DNA of 21,054 nt, from NCBI GenBank assembly GCA_035570275.1, contig DATMNI010000437.1:1-21054 (forward strand). The letters run 5' to 3'. Made by a program: the position numbers and the translations under genes. The notes under the pieces are model-generated. The model saw only the letters and a list, made by a program, of their open reading frames with translations, ran no database searches and was not told the origin of the DNA. Positions 1 to 7,311 of this stretch are shown piece by piece. Origin of the DNA: DATMNI01 sp035570275. Its GTDB lineage: Bacteria > Acidobacteriota > Terriglobia > Bryobacterales > Bryobacteraceae. Every line of letters begins with the position of its first letter. The first letter of the stretch is position 1.

Positions 1-123
1 CTGCGGCGCAACGTGGACCCCGCCGGCATGAGCCGTTGGAGCGAAGCGCTCAAGTCCGGCGCCTCTGCCAGGGACCTGATCGGCGCCTTGACCGGGCTGC
101 CGGAATACACCGCCCGCTTCTGA
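1..123 (+). CDS. C-terminal end of a DUF4214-like protein (5' truncated)
   Basis: The window opens inside a reading frame that ends at TGA 121-123. The 40 visible residues contain VDPAGMSRW, ALKSGASARDL and LPEYTARF, spaced like the end of a DUF4214 repeat (family pattern: DPxGxxxW, then ALxSGxS, then a final S/P-E-Y/F). DUF4214 modules occur at the ends of large secreted or surface proteins of unknown role, so this is probably the C-terminus of a larger extracellular protein. Everything upstream lies outside the window, so the rest of the protein and its start cannot be judged. The family call rests on motif memory over 40 residues. Confidence 0.6.
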   Translation: MRRNVDPAGMSRWSEALKSGASARDLIGALTGLPEYTARF

Positions 124-130
124 ATCGTCA

Positions 131-159
131 GACCCTTCGGAGGGAGCTTCCGAAGGGTC
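131..159 (+). terminator. Perfect 11-bp hairpin after the DUF4214-like gene
   Basis: GACCCTTCGGA (131-141) and TCCGAAGGGTC (149-159) are exact reverse complements separated by 7 nt, starting 8 nt after the TGA. No T-run follows, so this is either a Rho-assisted or degraded terminator, or a 3'-end stabilising stem. Position supports transcript-end function; the missing T-run lowers confidence. Confidence 0.5.
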
Positions 160-667
160 CGCTCATCCAATTCCGTTGACGCCATCGGAAAACCAGGCTT
201 GAGGCCCAAATCCCACCTCCACACCTCGTATACGGCTGCATAGATCGCCAATTCCAGGGGGAACGAAGTCAAAATGCCGCCGATCAAGGGAGCGGCCATG
301 TGTTTCATAGCATCGAAACGGGCTCCGGTTGACCCATGCAGCTTCCGGATGCAGCTTCCGGAACACAGTATGGCGAAGATCGCCTGGCGCCGCGATCTGG
401 CCGGTCACATTCGCCAGCGGCCGCATTCGCTGATTAGGTGGGTACGCTGCCGCTGTTTTCCCTCGTCACCGCTGCGGAACGTGAAGCCGCTAACGCAGTC
501 ACCAGGGCCGGAAAGGCCGCGATTCCCGACGTCGCGAGCCGGGCAGGAAGCTGGCGGCGGCGCTTATGCTGTTTTCTACTAGGTGGAACAAAAGCCGCTC
601 TTTAGGTATTTGACCGCTATATCCCGGTTATGCGAATGAGTCATTATCGCAACTGGAGGGACAAGCG
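160..667. other. Gene-free stretch (about 0.5 kb)
   Basis: No reading frame here looks like a protein: candidate frames on both strands are short, rich in Arg, Pro and Cys, and lack a ribosome binding site. It holds one exact 13-bp tandem duplication (336-361). The last 60 bases are relatively AT-rich and must carry the promoter of the AAA+ gene at 668; TTGACC at 610-615 is a possible -35, but no good -10 follows at the right distance. Confidence 0.6.
336..361. repeat. Exact 13-bp tandem duplication
   Basis: ATGCAGCTTCCGG occurs twice back to back (336-348 and 349-361). It lies in non-coding sequence and looks like a recent replication-slippage duplication. No function is implied. Confidence 0.8.
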
Positions 668-1720
668 ATGCCCGGACCGAGAAGGATTCTAGACCCAACG
701 AGAATGAGTGACGGAGCGGGGAACCTCGCTGATGGTATGGCCAAGCGGATTGTCGGCCAAGACCAGGCCATTGAGCAGATCGTCAGCCTGTATCAGACAT
801 TCCTGGCTGGCATGGTGGCTCCGGGGAGACCCGTGGGAAGCCTGCTGTTTCTGGGCCCGACCGGTTCAGGCAAGACAAGAACCGTGGAAGCCCTGGCGGA
901 GACGCTGACCGGTAACCCGCGGGCGGTGGTCAAAATCGACTGTGCGGAGTTCCAGCACAGCCACGAAATCGCCAAGCTGGTTGGTTCGCCTCCCGGCTAC
1001 CTGGGGCACCGCGAGACGCATCCGGCACTCAGCCAGGAAGTGCTCAACCAGCACCACACCGACGCCTGCAAGCTGAGTTTCGTGCTCTTCGATGAAATCG
1101 AAAAGGCCAGTGACTCGCTCTGGAACCTGTTGCTTGGGATTCTGGACAAGGCGACGCTAACGCTGGGAGACAACAAGCGCGTCGACTTCTCTCGAACCAT
1201 CATTTTCATGACCAGCAACCTGGGTGCGGCGGAAATGAGCGCCGTTCTGCGGCCGAAACTCGGGTTTGGAGCGGCCACACCCAACGATAAGATCTCCGAA
1301 AAGCTGGCGCAGGCCGGCACCGATGCCGCGCGGCGCCGCTTCAGCCCCGAATTCATCAATCGCATCGATCGCGTGGTGAGTTTTAAGTCTCTGGGCGCCG
1401 CCGAACTGCACCGTATTCTCGATATCGAGATGCTGTCCGTACACGAGCGGATCTTCCGCGCCATGGGGTCCGATTCGGTGATGTTGGCACTCGACCAGAG
1501 CGCGCGCGAGTTCCTGCTCCGCGAGGGCACGGATAGCCGCTACGGCGCCCGCCACCTCAAGCGCGCCATCGAAACGCGATTGACGCAGCCCTTGTCGAAA
1601 TTGATCGCCAGCGGCCAAGTGCATTCGGGCGAGGAAGTTATTGTCGAGTGCGATGGCAACGGCCTGGTATTCCTGCAAGGAAGCGGCGATGCGACCGACG
1701 AGTACTGCGCGGCCGCGTAA
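668..1720 (+). CDS. AAA+ ATPase resembling the ClpB/ClpA second ATPase module
   Basis: This 350-residue protein is essentially one AAA+ module of the Clp/Hsp100 D2 type. Visible motifs: Walker A GPTGSGKT (63-70), pore-loop-like PPGYLGH (108-114), Walker B VLFDEIEKA with the D142-E143 pair, sensor 1 in MTSNLG (N184), arginine finger in INRID (R232), and sensor 2 in YGARHLKR (R295) within a ClpB-D2-small-like C-terminal part. All ATPase residues are present, so it should be an active hexameric ATPase. ClpB, ClpA and ClpC usually exceed 750 residues with an N-domain and two modules; here the N-domain, first module and middle domain are absent. ClpX is nearer in length, but no zinc-binding N-domain or IGF loop is seen. 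ATG 668 is preceded by GGAGGG at 655-660. It may remodel or unfold proteins; the substrate is unknown and it is not ClpB itself. Confidence 0.88.
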   Translation: MPGPRRILDPTRMSDGAGNLADGMAKRIVGQDQAIEQIVSLYQTFLAGMVAPGRPVGSLLFLGPTGSGKTRTVEALAETLTGNPRAVVKIDCAEFQHSHEIAKLVGSPPGYLGHRETHPALSQEVLNQHHTDACKLSFVLFDEIEKASDSLWNLLLGILDKATLTLGDNKRVDFSRTIIFMTSNLGAAEMSAVLRPKLGFGAATPNDKISEKLAQAGTDAARRRFSPEFINRIDRVVSFKSLGAAELHRILDIEMLSVHERIFRAMGSDSVMLALDQSAREFLLREGTDSRYGARHLKRAIETRLTQPLSKLIASGQVHSGEEVIVECDGNGLVFLQGSGDATDEYCAAA

Positions 1721-2137
1721 ACTCGCAGGTGTGGCGCCTGGGAGGCTGTTCGGCTTACGCCCTGCAGCCGCCAGGGGTTGACCCGACTCTACAGCGGATG
1801 ACCGCGTGCGCGTACGGACCGCTCTGGTCCGATCACGGCCCGCGCGGACGTTGGGCTACCCTCACTGGTCCCCCGGCCACGCCGTCCTGTCAAGCGCGCG
1901 CGGCCAGTTCCTTTCGGGCCAGGTTCATCAGAGCGCGCCATGGCGCGAGGCAGGCGAGGGCCAAGAAATGCCCCCGGCGATCCAAATCCCGGATCCGCCA
2001 GCCGCCTCCCTGGTGGTAAAACCTGGTGGTAAAACCTGGTGGAGCAAAATCTGGTCGAACCAAATCTGGCGGAACCAAATAGGGTTGCCAATCGCCGGCG
2101 AGACTGGCCTGCCAGGGCGTATACTACCGGTTGCGCC
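1721..2137. other. Gene-free stretch containing a degenerate tandem repeat
   Basis: Between the AAA+ gene and the decayed oxidase I see no convincing gene. Overlapping open frames on both strands have improbable composition (runs of Arg/Pro/Gly, or repeat-derived peptides). The only structured element is the tandem repeat at 2011-2081. An imperfect dyad near 1738-1778 could be the AAA+ gene's terminator, but no T-run follows. Confidence 0.55.
2011..2081. repeat. Five-unit degenerate tandem repeat (13/13/15/15/15 bp)
   Basis: Units begin at 2011, 2024, 2037, 2052 and 2067. The first two are identical (TGGTGGTAAAACC); the next three are 15 bp and share TGG-N(11)-W (for example TGGTCGAACCAAATC). 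Each starts with TGG followed by an A-rich half. Reading any frame gives only a short repetitive peptide, so it is probably a non-coding minisatellite-like array, perhaps with a size change from 13 to 15 bp during its growth. Confidence 0.8.
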
Positions 2138-2474
2138 ATGCGCCCCGACCTCTCACTTCCCCGTATCGCCGCCGAATTCCTGCGCTTTCTCGCCGGCAGT
2201 CCCTGGCTGGCTCCATTGGCCTCCGCTCAGCAGCCCCACTCCTTGTGAGCGCCAAAGACGCCCTCAGCGTGATGCACTTCGCCGAACCGGCAGACCGCGC
2301 GCTTCCCCCCGCGCACTGGGCTACCTGGCCCCCGGCCTCGCCGCCTTCGGCCAGGAAGGCGTCGAGCGCGTGGTCGAGATTCTGCGCGCCGAGTTGACCC
2401 TGGTCATGAAACAGTGCGGCACGCCCGCGATCCGGCAGATCACGCCAGCCTCTATCGCCCGCAGGCAGCCGTAG
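2138..2474 (+). pseudogene. Decayed FMN-dependent alpha-hydroxy-acid oxidase/dehydrogenase
   Basis: Three reading frames carry consecutive pieces of one protein. From ATG 2138 the first gives EFLRFLAGSPWLAPLASAQQ, a Tat-like or hydrophobic leader seen in acidobacterial members; it stops at 2246-2248. The next frame gives SAKDALSVMHFAEPADRALP followed by PAHW, the N-terminal region of lactate oxidase-type enzymes. The third gives GYLAPGLAAFGQEGVERVVE and RAELTLVMKQCGTPAI, the C-terminal end, to TAG 2472-2474. Joined up they read PPAHW-GYLAPG-LAAFGQEG, so the whole TIM-barrel core with FMN and active-site residues (roughly 250-280 residues by family length) is deleted, with at least two frameshifts. 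It cannot make an enzyme. The family call is from memory of conserved motifs. Confidence 0.75.
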
Positions 2475-2605
2475 CGGGACTGCCTCCGTAGGCGGACGCC
2501 GTTTCCCAGGACCGGACACCCCACTCTCGAACCACGGCCGCCAAAGCCTTTTCCCGGCGACATTTCGCAAAAGGACCTGCGTTTGCTGACTCACTGCGGA
2601 CCAAA

Positions 2606-5053
2606 ATGTTTCAGGATGTTCGATTCGCCCTGCGCATGATCCGGCGATCCCCCGGCTTTGCCTTTCTCGTGATCCTATGCCTGACTCTGGGGATCGGCGC
2701 GAATACGGCGGTGTTCAGTTGGATCGAAGGCATCCTCCTGCGGCCCTTTCCCGCCATCGCCGGTCAGGACCGCCTGGTGGTCCTCGGTAGCACTGCCAGG
2801 GGCGCATCCCGCATCCAGGCCGTCTCCTGGCCCGACTTTCTCGACTTCCAGAAAGGCTGCACGGGTTTCGAAAGCTTGATCGCCGACCGTCTGGTCGCCA
2901 CCACGCTCAGCATCGGCGACCGTGCCGAGCGCGCTCCCGGTTCGGTGGTTTCGGCCAACTACTTCGACGCGCTTGGGGTGCGTCCGATTCTTGGCCGGGG
3001 ATTTCTGCCGGAGGAGGATTTCGGGCGCGGTGCTCATCCCGTAACAGTCATCAGCCATCAACTCTGGCGCGAGCGTTTTGGTTCGGATCCCAACGTGATC
3101 GGCCGCAGCCAAATCCTGAATGGCCTGCCGCACATCATCGTGGGTGTCGCGCCGGAACGTTTCATGGGCACGTTCGTCGGATACTCCATTCAGTTTTGGG
3201 TGCCGGTTTCGATGCAGGAGCGCTTCGAACCGGGCGGCTACAAGCTGGAGGATCGAGGTGCGCGCTGGATCGAAGGATTCGCCAGGTTGAAACCTGGTGT
3301 GACCAGAGCCCAGGCCCAAGCCGAGATCTCGGCCGTGGCCCGGCGTTTGGAAGCCGGGTATCCCTATACCGACCGCGGCCGCGGGATCGTCTTGCTGCCG
3401 CTGTGGCAATCGCCGTTCAATAGCGCTGCCATTCTGGGGCCCACACTTGGCATTGCCATGGCGGTGGTCAGCCTGGTGCTGTTGATCGCCTGTGCCAACG
3501 TAGGCAATCTGCTGCTGGTTCGGTCGCTGGCCCGCCGCCATGAGATCGCCGTCAGGCTCGCCGTTGGCGCCGGGCGCGCGCGAATTCTGCGCCAACTTCT
3601 CACCGAGGGCCTGATCATGTCGGGCATGGCTTCAGGCGGCGGGCTGGTGATGGCCGGGTGGTGCCACGACGCACTGGTCGCGTTCTTTCCGCCGCAGGGA
3701 GTCACGCTGAATCTGGCGGCGCAGATCGATCTTCGGGTGCTGGCATTCAGCGCCGCCGTGTGCCTGCTCAGCACTGTTCTGTTCGCCCTGATGCCCGCCA
3801 TCCAAACCAGCAGGCTTGACCTGGTTAGCGGCCTCAAGGCGGAATCGAGCGGCGTCTTTGGAGGCGGCCGGCGCCGGTCACTGGCCCGTTCCGCCCTGGT
3901 GCTGGTTCAGGTGTCGCTCTCCTTCATCTTGATCGTAAGCGCGGGCCTGTTGGCGCGGAGCCTAGCCGAAATGCGCCGCGCCAGCCCCGGTTTCGCCACA
4001 AAAGGGGTGCTCAACGCTTCGGTGGATCTATTTGCCGCCGGATACGATCCCGAACGCGGCAAGAGATTTCAGGATGAACTGATCCGCAGGGTCCAGGCGC
4101 TGCCCGGCGTCGAGTCGACCGCATTCGCCCGCGTAACGCCTTTCAGTTACCGCGGCTATTCCGCCGGGCCAATCGCCATCGACGGTTACCAGCCCGCCCC
4201 CGATGAGCAGCCCTCGGCAGAATACAACGAAGTCGGCCCTGGATACTTTGGAGTTCTCGGCATCCCGCTGGAGTCCGGGCGCGAGTTTACCGACGCCGAC
4301 AACGAGGCAGCGCCGCAGGTGGCGATAGTCAACCAGACCATGGCGAACCGTTACTGGCCCAGCCAGACGGGCCATCCCAACCCAGTGGGCAACCGTTTGC
4401 GCGTGCAGGGACTTTGGTTGCGGGTCGTCGGCGTGGCGCGCGACTCCAAGTACCGCACCTTCCTCGAACCGCCGAAGCCCTTCTTCTACGTGCCGCTGCG
4501 CCAGGCCTGGTCCGGACAGGTCAATCTGCATGTAAGGACTCTGCAGCCGCCCGAAACCGTCTCGGCCGCGCTCGCCCGCCAGGTGCGCGCGCTCGATCCC
4601 AATCTGGCCCTGTCCGCAGTTTCCACCATGCAGGCACAGATCGAACTTACCAGTGCAACCGAGCGCATTGCAGGCATGCTGCTCGGCGTATTCGGCATAT
4701 TGGCGCTGCTGCTGGCGGGAGTGGGCCTTTACGGCGTCATGTCGTACGCGGTTTCGCAAAACATTAGAGAACTGGCGCTTCGAGTGGCGCTCGGTGCGTC
4801 GGAAAGGGATCTGCTTCGACTCGTCCTCCGGCAAGGTCTGGCATTGACTACGGGCGGCATCGTGTTGGGTGCCGGGGCAGCATTTGGACTGACGCGGCTG
4901 GTCGCGGACTTCTTATACAAAGTGAGCCCGCGTGACGCTGCCAGCTTCGCGGCAGCATTCGCCGTCATGCTATTTGCCTCAATAGCAGCTTGCCTGGCGC
5001 CTGCAAGGCGCGCCGCCCGCATCGATCCGGTGCGCGCGCTACGGGATGCGTGA
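2606..5053 (+). CDS. ADOP-family ABC transporter permease (duplicated FtsX/MacB type)
   Basis: The 815-residue protein begins MFQDVRFALRMIRRSPGFAF, the standard opening of acidobacterial duplicated orphan permeases. Order: TM1 (about 18-38); a periplasmic MacB-PCD-like domain; three helices around 276-302, 330-352 and 372-396 forming the first FtsX unit (motif HEIAVRLAVGAGRARILRQL); a helix near 430-455; a second periplasmic domain; and a second FtsX unit with helices near 690-712, 743-766 and 780-800 (motif RELALRVALGASERDLLRLV). The two FtsX motifs show the internal duplication. It sits in the inner membrane and would work with a MacB-like ATPase; none is encoded nearby, as is typical of 'orphan' members. 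Substrate is unknown; macrolide or lipoprotein export is only by analogy. No clear ribosome binding site precedes ATG 2606, but the start fits the family. Confidence 0.93.
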   Translation: MFQDVRFALRMIRRSPGFAFLVILCLTLGIGANTAVFSWIEGILLRPFPAIAGQDRLVVLGSTARGASRIQAVSWPDFLDFQKGCTGFESLIADRLVATTLSIGDRAERAPGSVVSANYFDALGVRPILGRGFLPEEDFGRGAHPVTVISHQLWRERFGSDPNVIGRSQILNGLPHIIVGVAPERFMGTFVGYSIQFWVPVSMQERFEPGGYKLEDRGARWIEGFARLKPGVTRAQAQAEISAVARRLEAGYPYTDRGRGIVLLPLWQSPFNSAAILGPTLGIAMAVVSLVLLIACANVGNLLLVRSLARRHEIAVRLAVGAGRARILRQLLTEGLIMSGMASGGGLVMAGWCHDALVAFFPPQGVTLNLAAQIDLRVLAFSAAVCLLSTVLFALMPAIQTSRLDLVSGLKAESSGVFGGGRRRSLARSALVLVQVSLSFILIVSAGLLARSLAEMRRASPGFATKGVLNASVDLFAAGYDPERGKRFQDELIRRVQALPGVESTAFARVTPFSYRGYSAGPIAIDGYQPAPDEQPSAEYNEVGPGYFGVLGIPLESGREFTDADNEAAPQVAIVNQTMANRYWPSQTGHPNPVGNRLRVQGLWLRVVGVARDSKYRTFLEPPKPFFYVPLRQAWSGQVNLHVRTLQPPETVSAALARQVRALDPNLALSAVSTMQAQIELTSATERIAGMLLGVFGILALLLAGVGLYGVMSYAVSQNIRELALRVALGASERDLLRLVLRQGLALTTGGIVLGAGAAFGLTRLVADFLYKVSPRDAASFAAAFAVMLFASIAACLAPARRAARIDPVRALRDA

Positions 5054-5060
5054 CGGACGG

Positions 5061-5080
5061 AGCCTGTCGGGCGGGCTTTT
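5061..5080 (+). terminator. Short intrinsic terminator after the permease gene
   Basis: Starting 8 nt after the permease stop, AGCCTG (5061-5066) pairs with CGGGCT (5072-5077; one G-U) around a 5-nt loop, followed by T's at 5077-5080. The stem is short and the T-run is only four, so it is a plausible but not strong Rho-independent terminator. Confidence 0.55.
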
Positions 5081-5730
5081 GAGAATACCCTGGATCGGCG
5101 GATTGTTAATATTAATTAATCCGCTCGACTCCGCAAAGACTTGCATGGTCTTTGAAACCGCGCGGCCAGCCCTCGATCCGGCGGATGACGCCGTCAGCAT
5201 CGAAGGCTGCCGGAAATGCCGATCGAAGGCGGCGGCTATGGTCCACGTACTCACTTGTGTGAAGCTGCCGCCTGCGCTTGAGCGGTGTCGTGGCCAACGC
5301 CAGGCAAGGGCTGCGGCCTTCAACACCATTGAATTGCACAACGTGCGCATCAACCCGGAGGTCGGCATTCCGTTCCTGATCCGGGATTCGACGCGGCTCG
5401 ACCGGACCTGGATGGTGTTCAGACCCGCAATCCCAAGCCGGGGGTTCCCGTGGTGCGTCTGGACCGCACCACGCGGTATCGGTTCGCAACGGCATGGCGT
5501 GGCCCGGCACCAGTGTTTTCATTTCGATGCCAGCCGCCCTGAAGAGCGCGGTCACTTTCACGGCAAACGACTGGACCGCCGCGGCCAAGGCATGGCAGCA
5601 GGAAGAGTCCGACGGCTGGAAATCGATCGGGACCCCCGGATCGGCCGAAACAATAGTAAAGTACCGCCACTTTACCAAGTCTTTACCGTCTGTGTATGGT
5701 ACTTTGGATTCTTTAGGTTAGAGTATAAAT
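5081..5730. other. Gene-free stretch, possibly containing gene relics
   Basis: Frames in this 650-bp region do not resemble known proteins. Short protein-like runs appear in different + frames (for example VRINPEVGIPFLIRDSTRLD near 5343-5402 and NPKPGVPVVRLDRTTRYRF near 5428-5485), which could mean a badly decayed gene, but I cannot name it. An AT-rich palindromic patch (TTAATATTAA 5106-5115, ATTAATTAAT 5111-5120) stands out. The last 75 bp hold repeated CTTTAC/GTAAAG words upstream of the small gene at 5731. Confidence 0.45.
5656..5706. promoter_or_regulatory. Nested inverted repeats upstream of the coiled-coil gene
   Basis: GTAAAGT (5656-5662) and ACTTTAC (5669-5675) form a 7-bp dyad with a 6-bp gap. 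CTTTACC recurs at 5681-5687. AAAGTACC (5658-5665) is also complementary to GGTACTTT (5699-5706). This cluster of related words ends 25 bp before the next start codon and may be an operator or promoter region. TATAAA lies at 5724-5729, but that would place a -10 almost on the start codon. Confidence 0.35.
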
Positions 5731-5955
5731 ATGCAACGGAAACGCAATCTCCTCAACATCCAGACGATGCCAGCCAGTCCGGCATCCGAGCGCGGAATCC
5801 GAGCCAGAATTGCCAGCCTCAACTTGGAACGCGAGCGGCTGGAAGAGGAAGTTGGGCAGTTGCAGGCGGCTGTGCAGATATATACCGAGGTAGTGCGGCG
5901 GTGGGCCTTGGCCGCACGCGGGCAGGATTCGCACGACTCCCATCTCGTGGACTGA
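5731..5955 (+). CDS. Small predicted coiled-coil protein
   Basis: The frame encodes 74 residues. The middle (about 21-60) has heptad-like spacing of Leu, Ile and Val with alternating charges (ARIASLNLERERLEEEVGQL), giving one amphipathic coiled-coil helix; the ends look disordered. No signal peptide or membrane segment is seen. An in-frame stop at 5719-5721 makes ATG 5731 the only sensible start; the upstream TAGAG is a poor ribosome binding site. I do not recognise a family. Convincing helix composition and a candidate regulatory cluster upstream favour a real gene, but nothing else proves expression. It converges on the dipeptidase gene. Confidence 0.5.
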   Translation: MQRKRNLLNIQTMPASPASERGIRARIASLNLERERLEEEVGQLQAAVQIYTEVVRRWALAARGQDSHDSHLVD

Positions 5956-5969
5956 CCTTTCTCCGGCCG

Positions 5970-6026
5970 CTGGACCCCGGTCCCTGGCTCTGGACCCCAG
6001 CCCGGTACCCCAACCCCTGGCCCCTG
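5970..6026. repeat. Degenerate CTGGACCCC-type repeats
   Basis: CTGGACCCCGG (5970-5980) and CTGGACCCCAG (5990-6000) are near-identical and are followed by related CCC/GG words (GGTACCCC, CCCCTGG). The stretch sits between the convergent coiled-coil gene and the dipeptidase gene. It is low-complexity intergenic sequence with no assigned function. Confidence 0.6.
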
Positions 6027-6032
6027 CGATGG

Positions 6033-7145
6033 CTATTTGCCAGTGACTTCCCGCAGGACGCGGAGTGTGTTGCCGCCGAAGATCTTGCGGATGTCCGGGT
6101 CGCTGTAGCCCTTCTGGCGCAACGCGGCGGCAAGGGCGGGCATCTTGGAAACGTCTTCGAGCCCTTTCGGAGGCGCCGAGATGCCGTCGAAGTCGCTGCC
6201 GATGCCGACGTGGTCGATGCCGGCGATTTGCACGGCGTGGTCGATGTGGGCCACCGCATCGTCGATGGTGGCGTAGGTGCCCGGGTGCTGCCTTTCCTCC
6301 TGGCGGAACTGCTCGTCGGCATAGTTATCCAAAGCCTTGCCGGTAAGCGTTGGCTCCTCGGCCACGCGGGCGATATCGGCCTTCAGAATCTCGGCATCCT
6401 TCGGGTTTAAGAAGCCCTCGCCGAAGTTGATCCCGATGACGCCGCCGTTCTTGGCCAGCGCGCGGATCATGTCGTCGGTCATGTTGCGGGGCACATCCGA
6501 AATCGCCCGGCAGGAAGAGTGCGATGCGATCACGGGCTTGGTGGTGACGCTGAGAACGTCGTAAAAGGTCTTGTCCGAAACGTGGGAAATGTCCACGATC
6601 ATGCCGAGACGGTTCATTTCCCGCACCACCTCCTTGCCGAAATCGGTCAGTCCGTTATGCACTGGCGTGTCGGTGGAGGAGTCTGCCCAATTGTGATGGC
6701 GGAAATGCGTCAGCGTCATGGAACGGATGCCGAGGCGGTAGTACATGCGCAGCACGGCCAGGTCATCGTCGATCTGGTGGCCGCCTTCCACGGTCAGGAT
6801 TGCCGCGATGCGGCCGGATTTCGCGATCCGCTCGACTTCGGTAGCGTTCAGGGCCAGGGCGATTTGCTCGGGATGGCTGTCGAAGAGGCGCTGCGCGGCG
6901 TCGCGCAGATCCAGCGTGCGGCGGATGGCTTCGGCGCCCTTGTAGTACGTGGGCACCCACAGGGCGAAAAACGGAGCGTTCACACCGCCTTGCCGGAGCC
7001 GGGGAATATCCACATGGCCGACGGGCGAACGCTGCGTGATGTCGGCGCGGTCGATCATCACGCGCTGCATGGTATCGGTGTGGCTGTCGATGCCGATGTT
7101 CTGGGCGTAAAGCGGGATCGCGAACAAAAGGGCGGCAATGCGCAT
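6033..7145 (-). CDS. Secreted membrane-dipeptidase-like metallopeptidase (family M19)
   Basis: The 370-residue protein starts with a short signal peptide (MRIAALLFAIPLYAQ, cleavage probably after residue 14) and then a full M19 domain, the renal dipeptidase family that hydrolyses dipeptides with a two-zinc centre. Candidate metal ligands are in place: H22 and D24 (DSHTDT), bridging E120 (VEGGH), H188 (DISHVS) and H209 (ASHSSCR). The conserved GSDFDG (316-321) and the C-terminal GGNTLRVLRE are present. Length matches the family. It should act outside the cytoplasmic membrane in peptide scavenging or turnover; some M19 members act on D-amino-acid or beta-lactam-like substrates, so specificity is open. 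No clear ribosome binding site precedes the start, but the signal peptide fixes it. It appears to be a single-gene unit. Confidence 0.94.
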   Translation of the reverse strand: MRIAALLFAIPLYAQNIGIDSHTDTMQRVMIDRADITQRSPVGHVDIPRLRQGGVNAPFFALWVPTYYKGAEAIRRTLDLRDAAQRLFDSHPEQIALALNATEVERIAKSGRIAAILTVEGGHQIDDDLAVLRMYYRLGIRSMTLTHFRHHNWADSSTDTPVHNGLTDFGKEVVREMNRLGMIVDISHVSDKTFYDVLSVTTKPVIASHSSCRAISDVPRNMTDDMIRALAKNGGVIGINFGEGFLNPKDAEILKADIARVAEEPTLTGKALDNYADEQFRQEERQHPGTYATIDDAVAHIDHAVQIAGIDHVGIGSDFDGISAPPKGLEDVSKMPALAAALRQKGYSDPDIRKIFGGNTLRVLREVTGK

Positions 7146-7270
7146 GGGTCAAACGTATCACGTTCGACCCGACGTTGCCGGACACCCTGTGGCGTGCCTT
7201 TCCGTGCGGTTGTTAATTAACCAAATGAAGCAATGAAAGCGCCGGGACTCTCGTGTAAAAAGGTAAGGAA

Positions 7271-7295
7271 TTCCCGGTGGAGCCGCCACCGGGAA
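7271..7295 (+). promoter_or_regulatory. Strong leader hairpin just upstream of the small membrane protein
   Basis: TTCCCGGTGG (7271-7280) and CCACCGGGAA (7286-7295) are exact complements around a 5-nt loop. The stem ends a few bases before the ribosome binding site AAGGA (7300-7304) of the gene at 7312. It would fold in any transcript through this leader and could modulate or insulate translation initiation, or mark a transcript end upstream. Confidence 0.6.
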
Positions 7296-7311
7296 AGGGA
7301 AGGATCAAACT

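Noticed and set aside
2011..2081. Tandem repeat as a CRISPR array or a pentapeptide-repeat gene
   Set aside because: Units are contiguous with no spacers, so not CRISPR. The encoded NLVEPNLAEPN-like peptide is only a few units long and its frame has no gene context.
1806..2474. 222-codon + strand frame as one intact protein
   Set aside because: Only its last about 55 codons look like protein, and these are the C-terminal end of the decayed oxidase. The first part runs through the tandem repeat and non-coding DNA.
5106..5120. AT-rich palindromes TTAATATTAA and ATTAATTAAT as a possible origin or insertion target
   Set aside because: Too short and isolated; no iterons, DnaA boxes, terminal inverted repeats or target duplications are seen around them.
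5046..6410. Long + strand open frame (454 codons) over the gene-free region, the coiled-coil gene and into the dipeptidase gene
   Set aside because: It is antisense to the clear M19 dipeptidase at its 3' end, starts inside the permease stop region, has no ribosome binding site and has unlikely composition throughout.
6519..7220. 233-codon + strand frame
   Set aside because: Antisense to the dipeptidase gene; no motif or ribosome binding site.
7212..7221. Palindrome GTTAATTAAC upstream of the small membrane protein
   Set aside because: A 10-bp AT-rich palindrome with no matching spacing to a promoter; could be chance.
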